This document shows, in pieces, positions 9,739-20,400 of a stretch of 24,494 nt of DNA. Made by a program: the position numbers and the translations under genes. This stretch comes from Fragilaria radians. Its lineage: Eukaryota > Bacillariophyta > Fragilariophyceae > Fragilariales > Fragilariaceae. Position 1 is the stretch's first letter. Each line of letters begins with the position of its first letter. The stretch lies in assembly GCA_900642245.1 (NCBI GenBank), contig CAAAJI010000020.1:222198-246691 (forward strand). Direction: 5' to 3'. The notes beneath the pieces were generated by a model that saw nothing but the letters and a program-made list of their open reading frames with translations, was not told the DNA's origin and ran no database searches.

Positions 9739-12484
9739 TTAAAGTTCACTGATTTTGTTTCTTGAGGCAAAGAAAGTATCGACCGCGCTTAGAATTGAGT
9801 TAAACGACTGTGAGCCGACGTCTAAATTGCGTGTTAGCCACGACGGTAAGGATTTTTGAACTCGGTTATCCGTGCTATATCGAGGATCTGCAAGTATGAT
9901 TGCAGCGTAATCACTTGCATGTCGTATTGCACGTCCGACGCTCTGATTTACAGCTCGCATGCATAGGTTGTGATAGTATGCCCGTCCTGATATTCCACCC
10001 GGTGCGTTATCCATAGTGTCCATCTTTTCTTTCAACTCAGGATCAGTAATGTCTGGATACGGTAAGCCTACAACCATTACGCATCGGGCCATATCATCTG
10101 AAAAATTGATGCCTTCGCTCATCTTTCCTGAAACTACAGATAACAGCATAGCGCCTGATCTGTAAGCATCCTTGCAGTAAGCATCTAGTACAGCCTCAAC
10201 ATCGGATGATCGCTTCGGCTCTCTATGAACCTTTTTCGTACGGTTCAAGTCATTCCATAATCCCGTTTCTTTCCACCTTCGTACTAACTGAGCTTCATAG
10301 GAATAACTTGGCACAAAGATGACCATACCTGCGGGTACACTGCGAGCGATTTGCACGATGGCGAGTCCCAATTCATCAATTATGACATGCCTCCCACGAG
10401 TTTGATGACGAAAGTCGAGTGGGATTGTATTGGAAGGGCCTCTTGACATATATTGCAGCAAAACATTTGATTTAGGAACTACATGATCACAGGAAAAGGT
10501 AGTTAGGATCGACGTTGAAAACGTAGCGAAAATATCATGATTACTCGATTCTGCCACACGATCCGCTTGTGTTGCATCTGGGAGGAAAGTCGAATCTAAG
10601 AGTTCGGCTGCGACATGACTGAAAGGTCTCAAGGTCCCCCCGACCAAGGCAATCGCAAGAGCTTCATCCACTACATTTTGAAAGTAAATTGCTGGATCAA
10701 GTGCTACGAATCGAAGAGAAGGCTCGGCCGTCATTCCCTCCGATCGTGAGTCAATATCCACTTTTGGCCATTCAGTTATAATCTTACCCTCCTTGGCTGT
10801 GGAGGTCAACTTGGAGATGAAAAGTTGAACTATGGACAGCGCTGAAGTATGCTTCGAAAGTCCTATATCATGCTGGGTCTGCTTATTCGTAGAATCTGTG
10901 AATCCTAATACTTTTTGAGCAAGCCGGGAGCGTACAAGATATGAAGTAATTTTGAATAAATTGACATTATCAAGTTTCAAATCCATTAAAAACTCTCCTG
11001 CAGATTTGAATATCGATTTTTGAGGGTCCTTGTGAAGATGACTTACGAAAGCTGTGAGACACTTTCGAAGTTGTCCGAGGTAATATAAATTTCGTCCGGC
11101 AAGTCTTTCGGCATAGCGATTTATATATGCTTCGAGTTGATGTAGAGCTGCTTTGGCACTTGACAGGGAAAGTTGACATGAGTGCAAAGCTCGAATAGCT
11201 TCTGGTAGGTTGTGGGCTTCGTCAATTAACACCAAGCACTCCTTAAGGGACAGACCCACAGCTTGACGAGAAGACTTAGAGAGGAGTAAATTATAGGGAA
11301 GTACCACCACTTCAGCGGCAGCCAAAGAAACCTTAGGCTAAGCATCAGTGACGAATTTATGTAACCTAGAAGTCAATCTAACCACTTACTCTTGCACCGT
11401 AGTAAGAACATGTCTGAGATGCCACTCCCAACGCTGCAGCTTCCTCAATATCTGAGGGAATGGCCAAGGTATGAAGTGCAAGAGTTGCTATGCCTTCTTG
11501 CGATACAAGGAGAGGACACGAAGAAGACTTGTCCTTCATCAAATCTAAGCATGCATCATTTACGGCTTGCTCTGATTTCCCACTTCGATTGATTGTTGAA
11601 TTTCCGCACAACACTTTACGTCCCCCTAAGGCAACTACACGAATGTCCTCAAACGCAGTACGTCGAAGTTCATTCACAAATTGCGTCAATTGTGAATGGG
11701 TTCGTGCTGCATATACGATTTTTCTCATCCCACTTCCAGGCTTCACGTCCCCAACCGAAATGGTTTTCCCGTGAACGGCTGATGAACCATCCAAATTCGA
11801 TCCATCCAGTAGTTGAATGCTCGATAATGACGATTCAATGTTGACATCTTTTATTCTATCCATCGAATCACTACGGCACTCGAGATTTTCGTGATCAGAA
11901 TGATAATCAGTAACACAGAAGTCATCTACACTTGGATCCGAACGAAGTTTCCGCTTTTTCGCTATCGAATGTTTATTCTGACGATCATGAAATTTAGAAG
12001 TGATTACGGCCGATCTCACGAAGTTTTCACGCTTCTCTCGGTTTAGAGAGTCTCTTGTCTTGCTCTGTATAAGTCGAATTTCTTTCAAAAGAGTTTCCCG
12101 AGAATGCCTTGCTCGGTCAAGTGTGATTGTTAGGTTGTGTTCATGTTCACGTTTCTCTGGATCCACCCAATCATTAAGCCAATCATCATCTAAAACTCTG
12201 TCCGAATCAATGCTTTGTATTACACTGGTATTTGAAGGGTAGTCGAGATCTATTTTTTCGCGGTATCGTAACCAGGTCAAAGCGGAACAAGCTAGTGACA
12301 AACTCTTTCCCGTTCCAGTTGGCGATTCAAGGATCATGACTTTTCTTCTGTCTCGTATTGATGACAATACAGCATCCATTAGGCCTATTTGTTGCGGATA
12401 GGGTTCTTCGTAAGGGAATGGACATGTCTTGCCAGATGGAAAACTCTCCATGTTAACAATTTTGGTTTCTGTTTCTCCAGGCAT
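9739..12484 (-). CDS. DDX11/CHL1-type Fe-S superfamily 2 DNA helicase
   Basis: Two exons (12484-11390 and 11331-9739) joined in phase 0 give 895 residues. Motifs in order: FPYEEPYPQQ (Q-motif region, 23-32), Walker A ESPTGTGKS (53-61), DWLNDWV at 101-107 and a basic insert to about 250 as in DDX11, motif Ia KIVYAARTHSQL (255-266), four Fe-S cluster cysteines at 293, 312, 323 and 359, DEAH at 402-405, and motif VI QSVGRAIRH (828-836). The junction reads CSYYGAR|VSLAAAEVVVLPYN, matching CPYYGSR...AAQLVVLPY of the family. The start at 12484 precedes the first helicase motif by about 20 residues, and the length is close to human DDX11 (970). The family unwinds DNA 5' to 3' in the nucleus and supports sister-chromatid cohesion, replication-fork stability and G4 unwinding. 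RTEL1 and FANCJ are less likely because of ESPTGTGKSLSL...SALTWL and the DDX11-like insert. Confidence 0.93.
11332..11389 (-). other. Spliceosomal intron of the DDX11-like gene
   Basis: On the minus strand, donor AGA|GTAAGT starts at 11389 and acceptor gcctaAG ends at 11332. The length is only 58 nt, phase 0. Removing it joins the last Fe-S cysteine region to the segment before DEAH exactly as in the family, whereas the unspliced frame stops within a few codons. Confidence 0.85.
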
Positions 12485-12679
12485 AGCTAAATTCGAGTGC
12501 TAGTACTCCACTACTATGCCTAATGAACAATATGGACATACTTACGAGGAATAGAATGATCCATGTGTACGTCATCTGATACTTAGTACCCGTAACGTAG
12601 AGTCGCAGTTTATGGCTGTACACCAGTTTTTGGCCGAAAATGAAATCTAGCCAATCATGTAACGAATAAAATTAATAAA

Positions 12680-12964
12680 NNNNNNNNNNNNNNNNNNNNN
12701 NNNNNNNNNNNNNNNNNNNNNNNNNNNNNNNNNNNNNNNNNNNNNNNNNNNNNNNNNNNNNNNNNNNNNNNNNNNNNNNNNNNNNNNNNNNNNNNNNNNN
12801 NNNNNNNNNNNNNNNNNNNNNNNNNNNNNNNNNNNNNNNNNNNNNNNNNNNNNNNNNNNNNNNNNNNNNNNNNNNNNNNNNNNNNNNNNNNNNNNNNNNN
12901 NNNNNNNNNNNNNNNNNNNNNNNNNNNNNNNNNNNNNNNNNNNNNNNNNNNNNNNNNNNNNNNN
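12680..12964. other. Assembly gap (285 N)
   Basis: Bases 12680-12964 are all N. The gap starts 195 bp upstream of the DDX11-like start codon, so part of that promoter, or an upstream non-coding exon, may be hidden. Its true length may differ from the number of Ns. Confidence 0.99.
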
Positions 12965-15122
12965 TTCAAAATTGACATAGCAGAAGCCTCAGAAGAACAT
13001 CTCAATTCTCTCTTCTGTCAGCTATGATAACATTGTATTGTGCGAACGCAAATCTTGCTTCTCCCACCAGCCATTGACAGAATTCCCAAGAGACGCAAAA
13101 AACTAGGCGTTCAAAACTGACTCTTCAATAGAAACCAACTCAATGAATATCTAGTTTAGACAGTTATGTCAGAAAACATATCTCAATACATACATGAGTT
13201 TCTAAATTCTTCCTTAAATTGAATTGAATAATGCATTTTTGAAATCCAGCCATAAACTGCTGATCATCTTTCACATCTGTTGTTTTTACCCAACTTTAAG
13301 CATCGATATCTGAATGCAGAAGTAATTCTTATGCATGCCACATACATCATTCATTCAGCAATGATGTTATAATTCTATTTGTATTCATGCCTCACTTTCA
13401 AACGCAACATTGTGTGTAAGCTATCCCTTTTCCTTAAGGGTACGATTTCCAGCCATAAACTGCGATTTTACGTTAACCTTTTTTCTAAATGCCAGAAAAG
13501 GAGCAAGCAAACCATCGAACGCTACAAATCAATTCTTGATGCTTTGATATCTTTCATTGATGGACTTGGTGAGGGTGAAGAATACGGCGAGGAAAAGGTA
13601 TAATCACAAGAAGAGCTGAATCGGGCTATTCCAGATGATGTTGTTTGATCGATGAACTTGCGTTGCCCGCCAACAAAAATGTTTGAAATTTGGGATGGCA
13701 GCACTTTTAAATTAACGGTATCGTTTAATTAAAAGGATTGAAAATACAACCTATGTAACTATTGATAACATTTGTGAGCATGATACTTTTTCTGACTGCC
13801 TTTAAAACGAAGCTTAACTGGCAAGAAAAATGTACAAAAGGAGAGAGATGCACTGAGGCAGATGATGATGGAGAGTATGGATTCAGATTGCTATTGATTA
13901 CTTTTTATCAGCATGGCAAGAGGGGTTTATGAACAGAAATATTAGACAGATAACTTTGGCACCAGGACAATGGGGAGTAGCAAATTGGGGAGATCGCAAT
14001 CAACAACAATTACTTCTATGCGTGTTTGGGGTAGTCTAGGCAATGCACAGGGTGGAGACACTGAGGATAACCTTGCAACGATGAACACCATTGCTGCAAG
14101 AGCATCCCTCTCTCTATTGTCATAAAATCTATTTGATTTGTGACAGGAGTATATTGAGGGAAATGGACTGAGAACATCTGCAAGGCATTTCTCTTTTTCT
14201 GATCAGGGTTGTGTGAAGCATAAGTTTCAAAACATTTGGGATAAGATTTTGGGACTCACACAACAAAGCTACACAGCCAATCTGCAATCAATAAATCTAC
14301 AATACCTTTTGACACAGCATATAGGTGTTTCAAATCTCATGAATGGGGTGAAGCAAGTTATAAAAAGTGGGATTTTGAATCCCAATTTACAAGTTTAAAT
14401 TGGCAATCTGAGATGAATGTCAGGATTAAAGGGCAGGCTTTTTTCATCAAACTTGCATCCTGCAAGCTTGATTTCATGCAGATAGTTTATGGAGCATGAT
14501 TCCTGTTGTTCAATGTTGCTAGTGAAATTTGTGAAGCAGTGAAGTTGATAAGCATTTAGTTTATCCACAATGTAGAGCTTTGTGTAACTAGTAATTTTAA
14601 TTACATACCAGAGAGTCTATGGAGCCGATACATACTGTGGGAACATACCGCAGTCTACGGGTTGTATAAGAATCATGTATCATTGCAATAGCTAAAAGCA
14701 AGGTCTATCACTCGAAAGATGTATGAAATTGGCAAAATCATTTACAGATTGCTACAATTACCTTCGGCTGTATTATTGATGTTTCTGTACCTTAAGGAAG
14801 CTCAGATTTTCTAGCATACATTTAATTCTCAAACATATAAAACCTTACTTTGAATTGCCCGCTTGTCTCTACATCCTAGAATACTTGACAACCTTGATGT
14901 GATGGCTTTGAAGAAAGGTAGTAAAGGAAAATCAAATTGAGAGAGAACTTTATTATGGGTTACTTTTTGAACGTATTTAACTTCTTAGATTCTCTTGAAG
15001 AGTTTCAAAAGAATCTTTCGAGTACCAAAACTCTTGTATGGTTTTGTTACCAAGGGAATCTTTCCAGCCATGGAACAACTCACATAATTACCTCACATCA
15101 TGTACATGTTCCAACAGGGCCC
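12965..15122. other. Degenerate AT-rich region, probably transposon debris
   Basis: No intact gene is visible. A 15-base sequence, ccagccataaactgc, occurs at 13246-13260 and again at 13449-13463. A coding-like patch at 13500-13690 reads ERYKSILDALISFIDGLGEG and, in another frame, SQEELNRAIPDDVV then MNLRCPPTKMFEIWD; it is broken by stops and frame changes and I cannot name it. The region sits between an assembly gap and a minus-strand Ty3/gypsy relic, so part of it may be internal or LTR sequence of that element. Confidence 0.4.
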
Positions 15123-15487
15123 TTATAAACGGAACCGATCTACATGTAGAACATCCACTGGATCTATATATTGTGTATTGTGGGTACTGTTGGAATATAC
15201 TCTCCATCCCGTTTTGGACTCAACTTCCTTGAAGTATTCAAGTATAACTTGATCACATGCTTTGTACTTGTGTTTCATTCTTTTAGAATTTTCTTTGTGT
15301 GCTTTGGCATCGGAGTCCTCTTGTTTGCACTTTTTGATTTCCTTGTATTCACTGGAAAAAGGATAAATGAAACACCATGCCCTTTTCAAAGACTATTTTA
15401 AATGGTGTAGCGCCTAGTACACTATGTTCTATTGAGCAAATAGACAAGGGGCAATTAGCTAATACTTGTGAGCATGGATCTTGATTA
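15123..15487 (-). mobile_element. Ty3/gypsy integrase relic (C-terminal end)
   Basis: Read on the minus strand from 15487: DQDPCSQVLANCPLSICSIE, then HSVLGATPFKIVFEKGMVFH, matching the WSG.LA...FA.R.TYHTTLQATP.QLVFGRDM block of Ty3/gypsy-type integrases. The next frame (from 15389) carries YKEIKKCKQE and KENSKRMKHKYKACDQVILE, matching the KRENAKR.PHEY.VGDKVLL block. A frameshift separates the two parts, so the element is dead. I could not place the DDE catalytic core, reverse transcriptase or LTRs, so this is a fragment. Confidence 0.78.
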
Positions 15488-16521
15488 TCAAATCATAGTC
15501 ATCTATTTTGTAAGAACAACGTGTGTCCCCTAAAGCACGGAAATAAAAGGGGCAAATAGAGATTAATCCTTATAAAAAAGGTGACTACAAGAAAACATTT
15601 CCACCAAAATGGAAACACTCTGTCTCATGTCTACATTTTTTGTTATGGCTGCAGACATTGACCTGATTTAAAGAGTTATCTTTACCTCGTTGTCAATATA
15701 GAGGAGATAGAAGCAGTTGGTGAGTAGATTTTTACTTGACTCATTTGAGTTGAACTTTGACAGCGATGTTCACCATTCAAGTTGAAAGCAGCAAACCTAT
15801 ATCGTTAGAAAATGGGTTAAGAGGGTCGTATGTAAGAGGAGTACTGAAACAAAAACAAGAAGCTTGAAGGAAGGAAACATGGTTTATTAAAGGAAAAAAT
15901 GCATAAAGAATTCTGAAAGTTTTAGGAATAAACTCGTCAGGAGTAGATTGGCAAAATGGTGCTTCCAATCATGTGATGAATGTGTACGGAAGTGGATTAA
16001 TTCAAAGAGAATGATGATTGTCTTGTATAACTGTGGTAAAGCCAAGGACTTGAGTTTCGTTTGAATTCACAGATCCATATGCACCACAGCAACATAGAAG
16101 TACAGCAAGAAATATCTAGATATGTAAGAGAAGCTTTGGACTTAGGCTACAAGTTATGAAACAAAGATAGAGGCCTGACTTTGTAACAAACCATGCTTGA
16201 AATTATGCATCCATAATGGAAATTGATATTCTTGTAATGAGAAAACAAACTCATGTTACTAGTTGTCAACGAGAAAAGTTCAAATGATTCCAATAATGGA
16301 AACGAAAGGACGTAAAAAAGTATTTTATGATAAACTGTTTTTCATATGATGCATTTGGTGAAAACATTTACCTACATTTAACTTAGTGAGTTAACAAATG
16401 ATAGCACTGCGGGGGGAAATATTCATCGGGTTAGCTATTTCAAAGGAACCATATTTGTTTTATCTAAATTACCCTACTAATGTGCTCAACTTATAAATTG
16501 TTTTCAACAGATATTACTTTT
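15488..16521. other. Intergenic region with no recognisable feature
   Basis: About 1 kb, AT-rich, with stops in all frames. It probably includes more of the minus-strand gypsy relic on its left side, but no DDE-core motif could be read. On the right it holds the 3' flank of the small secreted-protein gene. Confidence 0.4.
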
Positions 16522-17082
16522 TCAACAGATTTTACTTTTCAACTCGAAATCGAGGTAATCTACGGAATTCAATTTGAACAAAGCTTCAGCTTCATGCTGA
16601 ATCATATCCGAATGTTCTGTTGGATCGAGATTCTTAAGTTGCGTAAGCTTTCTTTCAAAGTTTTTTGCTTGGCGGTTCACTCTTTCGTGATCCTGTAGAG
16701 AGAGAAGTAAGATTTCGTATTTTATCAACATTTCAGATAGGTACGTGTCAATAAGCTTTACATACCTCTGGCGCTAATCGGCGGTGTCCAGCATCGTGGT
16801 CACGGAGCTGGTTTTGACGATCCTCCAATAGCTCGGCTAGCTTTTCCATTCGACGCTCATGATGATTAGTAATGTAAGTTACAAGCTTCTATATCGAATG
16901 AGAAAAAGAAGTGAATGTGAGAGTCTTGACACTCGGGGAGTTGAAGGTACGTGTAATAAGACACTAACCTCCGGATTGATATTTCTTGTATCGCGGAGCT
17001 GGCGCAACCTTTCCTTTATATCTTCGGCTCTAATGGACACGACCATGGCAAAGACTGCGAGGAGAAGAAAGATTCCTTTCAT
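16522..17082 (-). CDS. Small secreted helical protein, three exons
   Basis: Minus-strand exons 17082-16969, 16885-16766 and 16692-16522 all join in phase 0 and give 134 residues. Residues 1-19 are a clear signal peptide (MKGIFLLLAVFAMVVSIRA, cleavage before Glu20). I chose the ATG at 17082 because an upstream in-frame ATG (17106) would put polar residues before the hydrophobic core. The mature part is almost entirely charged, predicted helical sequence with no Cys until the last residue. Exons 1 and 2 both end in a Pro-Glu pair after a QLRD segment, and exons 2 and 3 both begin near HER, so it looks built of related helical units, one per exon. No ER-retention signal or membrane segment is seen after the signal peptide, so secretion or the endomembrane lumen is likely. 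Function is unknown. Consistent splice sites and a signal peptide make this a real gene. Confidence 0.82.
16693..16765 (-). other. Intron 2 of the small secreted-protein gene
   Basis: Donor GAG|GTATGT at 16765, acceptor ttctctctctacAG ending 16693 with a good pyrimidine tract; 73 nt, phase 0. It joins HRRLAPE to DHERVNRQ. Confidence 0.8.
16886..16968 (-). other. Intron 1 of the small secreted-protein gene
   Basis: Donor GAG|GTTAGT at 16968, acceptor gatatagaAG ending 16886; 83 nt, phase 0. The acceptor is a TAG-AAG tandem, so use of the upstream AG (ending 16889) would add one Lys in frame. Confidence 0.75.
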
Positions 17083-18176
17083 TGCTAAGGAACAGAATGA
17101 AATCAACTAATCGTATTAGAATTTGGATGAAAAAAAGGTCATCGCATGTAACGACTGTTTGGTATAGCAAGAAACGTAGGGATACAAAAATCCGGGATTT
17201 CGGATTTCCCAAAAACAAATTGGTTGATGAACTAAACAGCATCAGAAACGTAATTTAGAAATTAGATTTTTAGGAGTGATCTTTTTTCTCCCTGACAAGT
17301 TTCATCCTTAGATTTTATTTGCAAAGAAAAGAAAATCATGACATACCTTGTTCACACCCACAGTGCTTCCAAACTTATTATCTAGTACGTAATTGGGGCA
17401 CTGATGATGTAACGTTAAATGAAGGTTCGAGACAGGAAGACTTCACTTCAGGTGGTGATTGCAACATTTTGTTAAAAGTATCGTGTCAATTGCGAAGCAT
17501 TGAGAGATTCAAGAAACATGGAACAGATTCACGAGAATAATCAATAACAAATCGGATACAAGAAGAAGCACTGTGCACTTACTAGAAGAAGATGAGTAAG
17601 GACAAGAAGCCTAATCTAAGATGATGTTTGAAGGAAGAGGGTTCAGAAGACATGAAGCAAAGAAAGAAAAGACTGAGGTAAAAAGAGTGTCAACAATTAT
17701 CACTACTATTTGGGCTCAGCGACCCAAGCCTGAGTAATACCTAACACATAATACTAAAATAAATTACTAAGGCTAAGAGATGTGTGCGTGTACCGATACT
17801 GGAGATGCCCAAAGTTATCGTTAGTACATAGTAAATAATACTAGAATTCATATTCTCATATTTACTCATCTAAATCTAGAATATTGATGAGTCTAAGTTG
17901 TGAATCTAAGATCACAAAGTCTAAATGTTAAGTGTAAGCTAAAGAGACTACGCGGTCAAGGAAACACGTTGCAATTGATTCACAAGAGATCTAAAGTAAA
18001 GTAACTTTTTAGATTATATTTTACAATTTTTATAAACTCTTAGAGCAGCTTAGAGCAAAGGCAACTGCAAATATACAACAGAATTAATAATTAACTTTTT
18101 TAAATAGACTTTTGACTAGGGAAACATTACTGGAACTTTGTTGAAGGATTTATGCCCTGTCGATAAGGAGAAAACT
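17083..18176. other. Intergenic region, 5' flank of the secreted-protein gene
   Basis: No gene recognised. It is AT-rich with many tctaa/ctaag-type short motifs between 17860 and 17950 and a 10-bp tandem duplication, cttagagcag/cttagagcaa, at 18039-18058. It probably contains the upstream edge, and possibly a degraded 5' LTR, of the copia relic that follows, but no LTR pair could be matched by eye. Confidence 0.4.
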
Positions 18177-20400
18177 GATACCACTCAGAAGGTACAAGAA
18201 AAAAGACAGTTTGAGTTGGAATTAAAAGCAGACAACAAAGAAGACAAGAAGAGAATCGGTGCATATGAGGGGAGTGTGATCAAAGCCTATGCAATGTTAT
18301 GAGAAAGTTTCGCAAAAGATATTAAACAGAAATTCAAAGCTCTATTTAAGTCAAAAATTGAGAACATTGCCATCAAACAGAATTATCAAGATTATCAATA
18401 CAACATGGCAATGGTGCTTGACTCGCTTAGGAGTCTTTTACATGCAAAACAAAAAGAAGTGGAGTCTTGTGTAATTGTACTTGGAAAATGTTGACCGTTC
18501 CAAACAATAAATACAAGACTGATCTAAATAAATATTATCATAATGAAAAATTAGTCAGTCAAGACTTCAATCTTTCACGATTAGAAAACAAGAGTAGTTT
18601 TTCATATTTTCCTTAAAATAGGACATCATTTTTCTATCTCAATTCTCACAAAGAGCATGCTCAAATGGAGGGCGAGTATTACTGTTGCAGAAAACCGGGA
18701 CATAAGTCTCCCAAATGCCAATTTAAGAACAAGCTATGAGAAGAAAGAACGATTCAAGTCTCAATGGAATTTTGCACAAACCTAAGGAGCAGGATTGACT
18801 ACAACTAAATAATTACACCATAGACTGAACAGACTCAAAGCTCCAAATCTACATGAACATTGAATGGATAGGCAGGTACCCATATTCAGTATGGTTTCGT
18901 GCAAGCTGATGTGATGTAAAAATGGATCCTTTTGGATGACCAATGTAGTGTAATAGTGTTGTCAAATTGAGATCTGGTGACAGGAAAGAGTCTTAAGTAC
19001 CAAATAAAATGTGACATCACAAATTGGTGAGAAGCTTGGTTTGCGCCAAATGGAATTACTTATATATTCCGCTTATGCAGAAATGGCAAGACAGTTATGA
19101 TAAAAAGTGATTCTTCAAGCAATAAAGCTTTAACAGTACATCAGCTGGTTATTTTACTATATGTATTTATACCTAAGCAATACAGGTATGTTCCGTTATT
19201 ATCAAGTGTCGAAGAAAATTGCTCAAGCAGAAATCAAGCAGGTGAACAATGTTGCAAAATTGAAAAATGTGTTGCAGAGCACAACATATATTGTTATATA
19301 TGATCATGCTTGGATTGCAGGAGTTGACTATCATCAAGATAATTAAGAAAATGCAAATAAATAAGATTCAGAAAGTGAATCTGATGGCAACCAGATGACG
19401 AAGATGAAGAATTTCTTGAAGGTGACTTCGACGACAAAATGGACCATGATGACATACAAGGATTAGCTGCAAAGAATCCAATAAACAATCAAACTACAAT
19501 CGAAGAAAAGGAAAAAAGTGAAACAGAAAGTGTAAATTATCCACAAGAGGAAGAAGGAGACAGTGTAAATACAAACAATAAATCAAGTGATGACACAAGT
19601 GAAAGCCATCCAAGAGATAAAATGCTTGCAACCAGGAGTGAATGTAACAAGATCTACAAGAGTGTCAAGGGCAACAATAAAATTATCCTTACAACAATCA
19701 ATATCTTTGAAAGAGATTATTTACGAATTTTCCATTGAAAAAGCTAGATTGATTACCAAAGAAATATCACTTTGGCCATAGGTTAGTAAAAGAGGAGCAA
19801 TTCATGCCAAGCCATTTATCGAAACATATTGTCTAGCAAAAGGTCTGAGTTACAAATATTAGTTACTATGCATTTAGTCAAGATATGATGGAGATGCACC
19901 ATTGGGATTGTAAACAAAGCTGTGCGTGAAATTAAACTCATTGTTCAACTCTTGGAGTTCTTAGGTATTGCAGCTTATTGTCCTTTAAGGCTGTGTGGAT
20001 AGTATAGGATGAATTTTTCTTACAAAAAATAAACATCAGGTGAACGCACGAAGCATATTGTCATGAAGTATCATATATCGTCATAGAGCATACTGCAGAT
20101 GGACATATGGAATTGCTATTTGTAAGGTTAGAAGAAAATGTGGCTAATTAATTTAAGAAAAATCTTGGAGGATAAAAGTAGATTTTCATTCAAAGAGAAT
20201 GTTTAAAGGAGTGCCTTAAGGACTTGATGAAATGAAAGGATCAAAGGAAGGGCGTTTAAGGGCATCATTCATGTTGGATCATCTTATTACACATTTAGGA
20301 TTTAGAGAATGTATGTAAGAACGAAAAAGTCAATTGAAGAGAAGAAAATTTCGATGAAACCTTTCTTTGGGAAGTTATCCATTCAACATGGAGGGTATTA
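18177..20400 (+). mobile_element. Decayed, internally deleted Ty1/copia retrotransposon
   Basis: Domains occur in element order, all broken by stops or frameshifts. Gag at 18177-18480: VIKAYAML, then ESFAKDIKQK, YQYNMAMVLDSLRSLLHAKQ and KEVES. A gag zinc knuckle at 18677-18718 reads YYCCRKPGHKSPKC, with Tyr where the first CCHC cysteine should be. Protease at 18923-18967 reads WILLDDQCSVIVLSN, close to the LLDNQST type of diatom elements, followed by WFAPNGITYI. The acidic linker and TRSTRVSR lie at 19300-19700, and the leader of reverse transcriptase (FIETYCLAKGL) at about 19820-19850. RNase H at 19910-20180 reads REIKLIVQLLEFLGI, TSGERTKHIVMKYH, then EHTADGHMELLFVRLEENVAN. Integrase and the reverse-transcriptase core (YVDD region) are missing. 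The end near 20400 is a guess from a purine-rich tract. Confidence 0.87.
20388..20400 (+). other. Possible polypurine tract and 3' LTR start of the copia relic
   Basis: About 200 bp after the RNase H end comes catggagggtatta. Copia elements commonly end the internal region with a GGAGGG-type tract followed by TGTT. Here the first bases would be mutated (TA for TG). The downstream sequence could be a degraded LTR, but no second copy was matched. Confidence 0.3.

Noticed and set aside
9739..12484. RTEL1 or FANCJ/BRIP1 as the helicase identity
   Set aside because: The motif I context, the DWLNDWV segment, the basic insert and the CxYYGxR site fit DDX11/CHL1 better; no RTEL1 PIP-box or harmonin-like tail is seen.
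13200..13470. 15-base repeat as a CRISPR-like or satellite array
   Set aside because: Only two copies 200 bp apart, with no regular spacing.
17319..17540. 73-codon open frame upstream of the secreted-protein gene
   Set aside because: No recognisable motif and random-looking composition.
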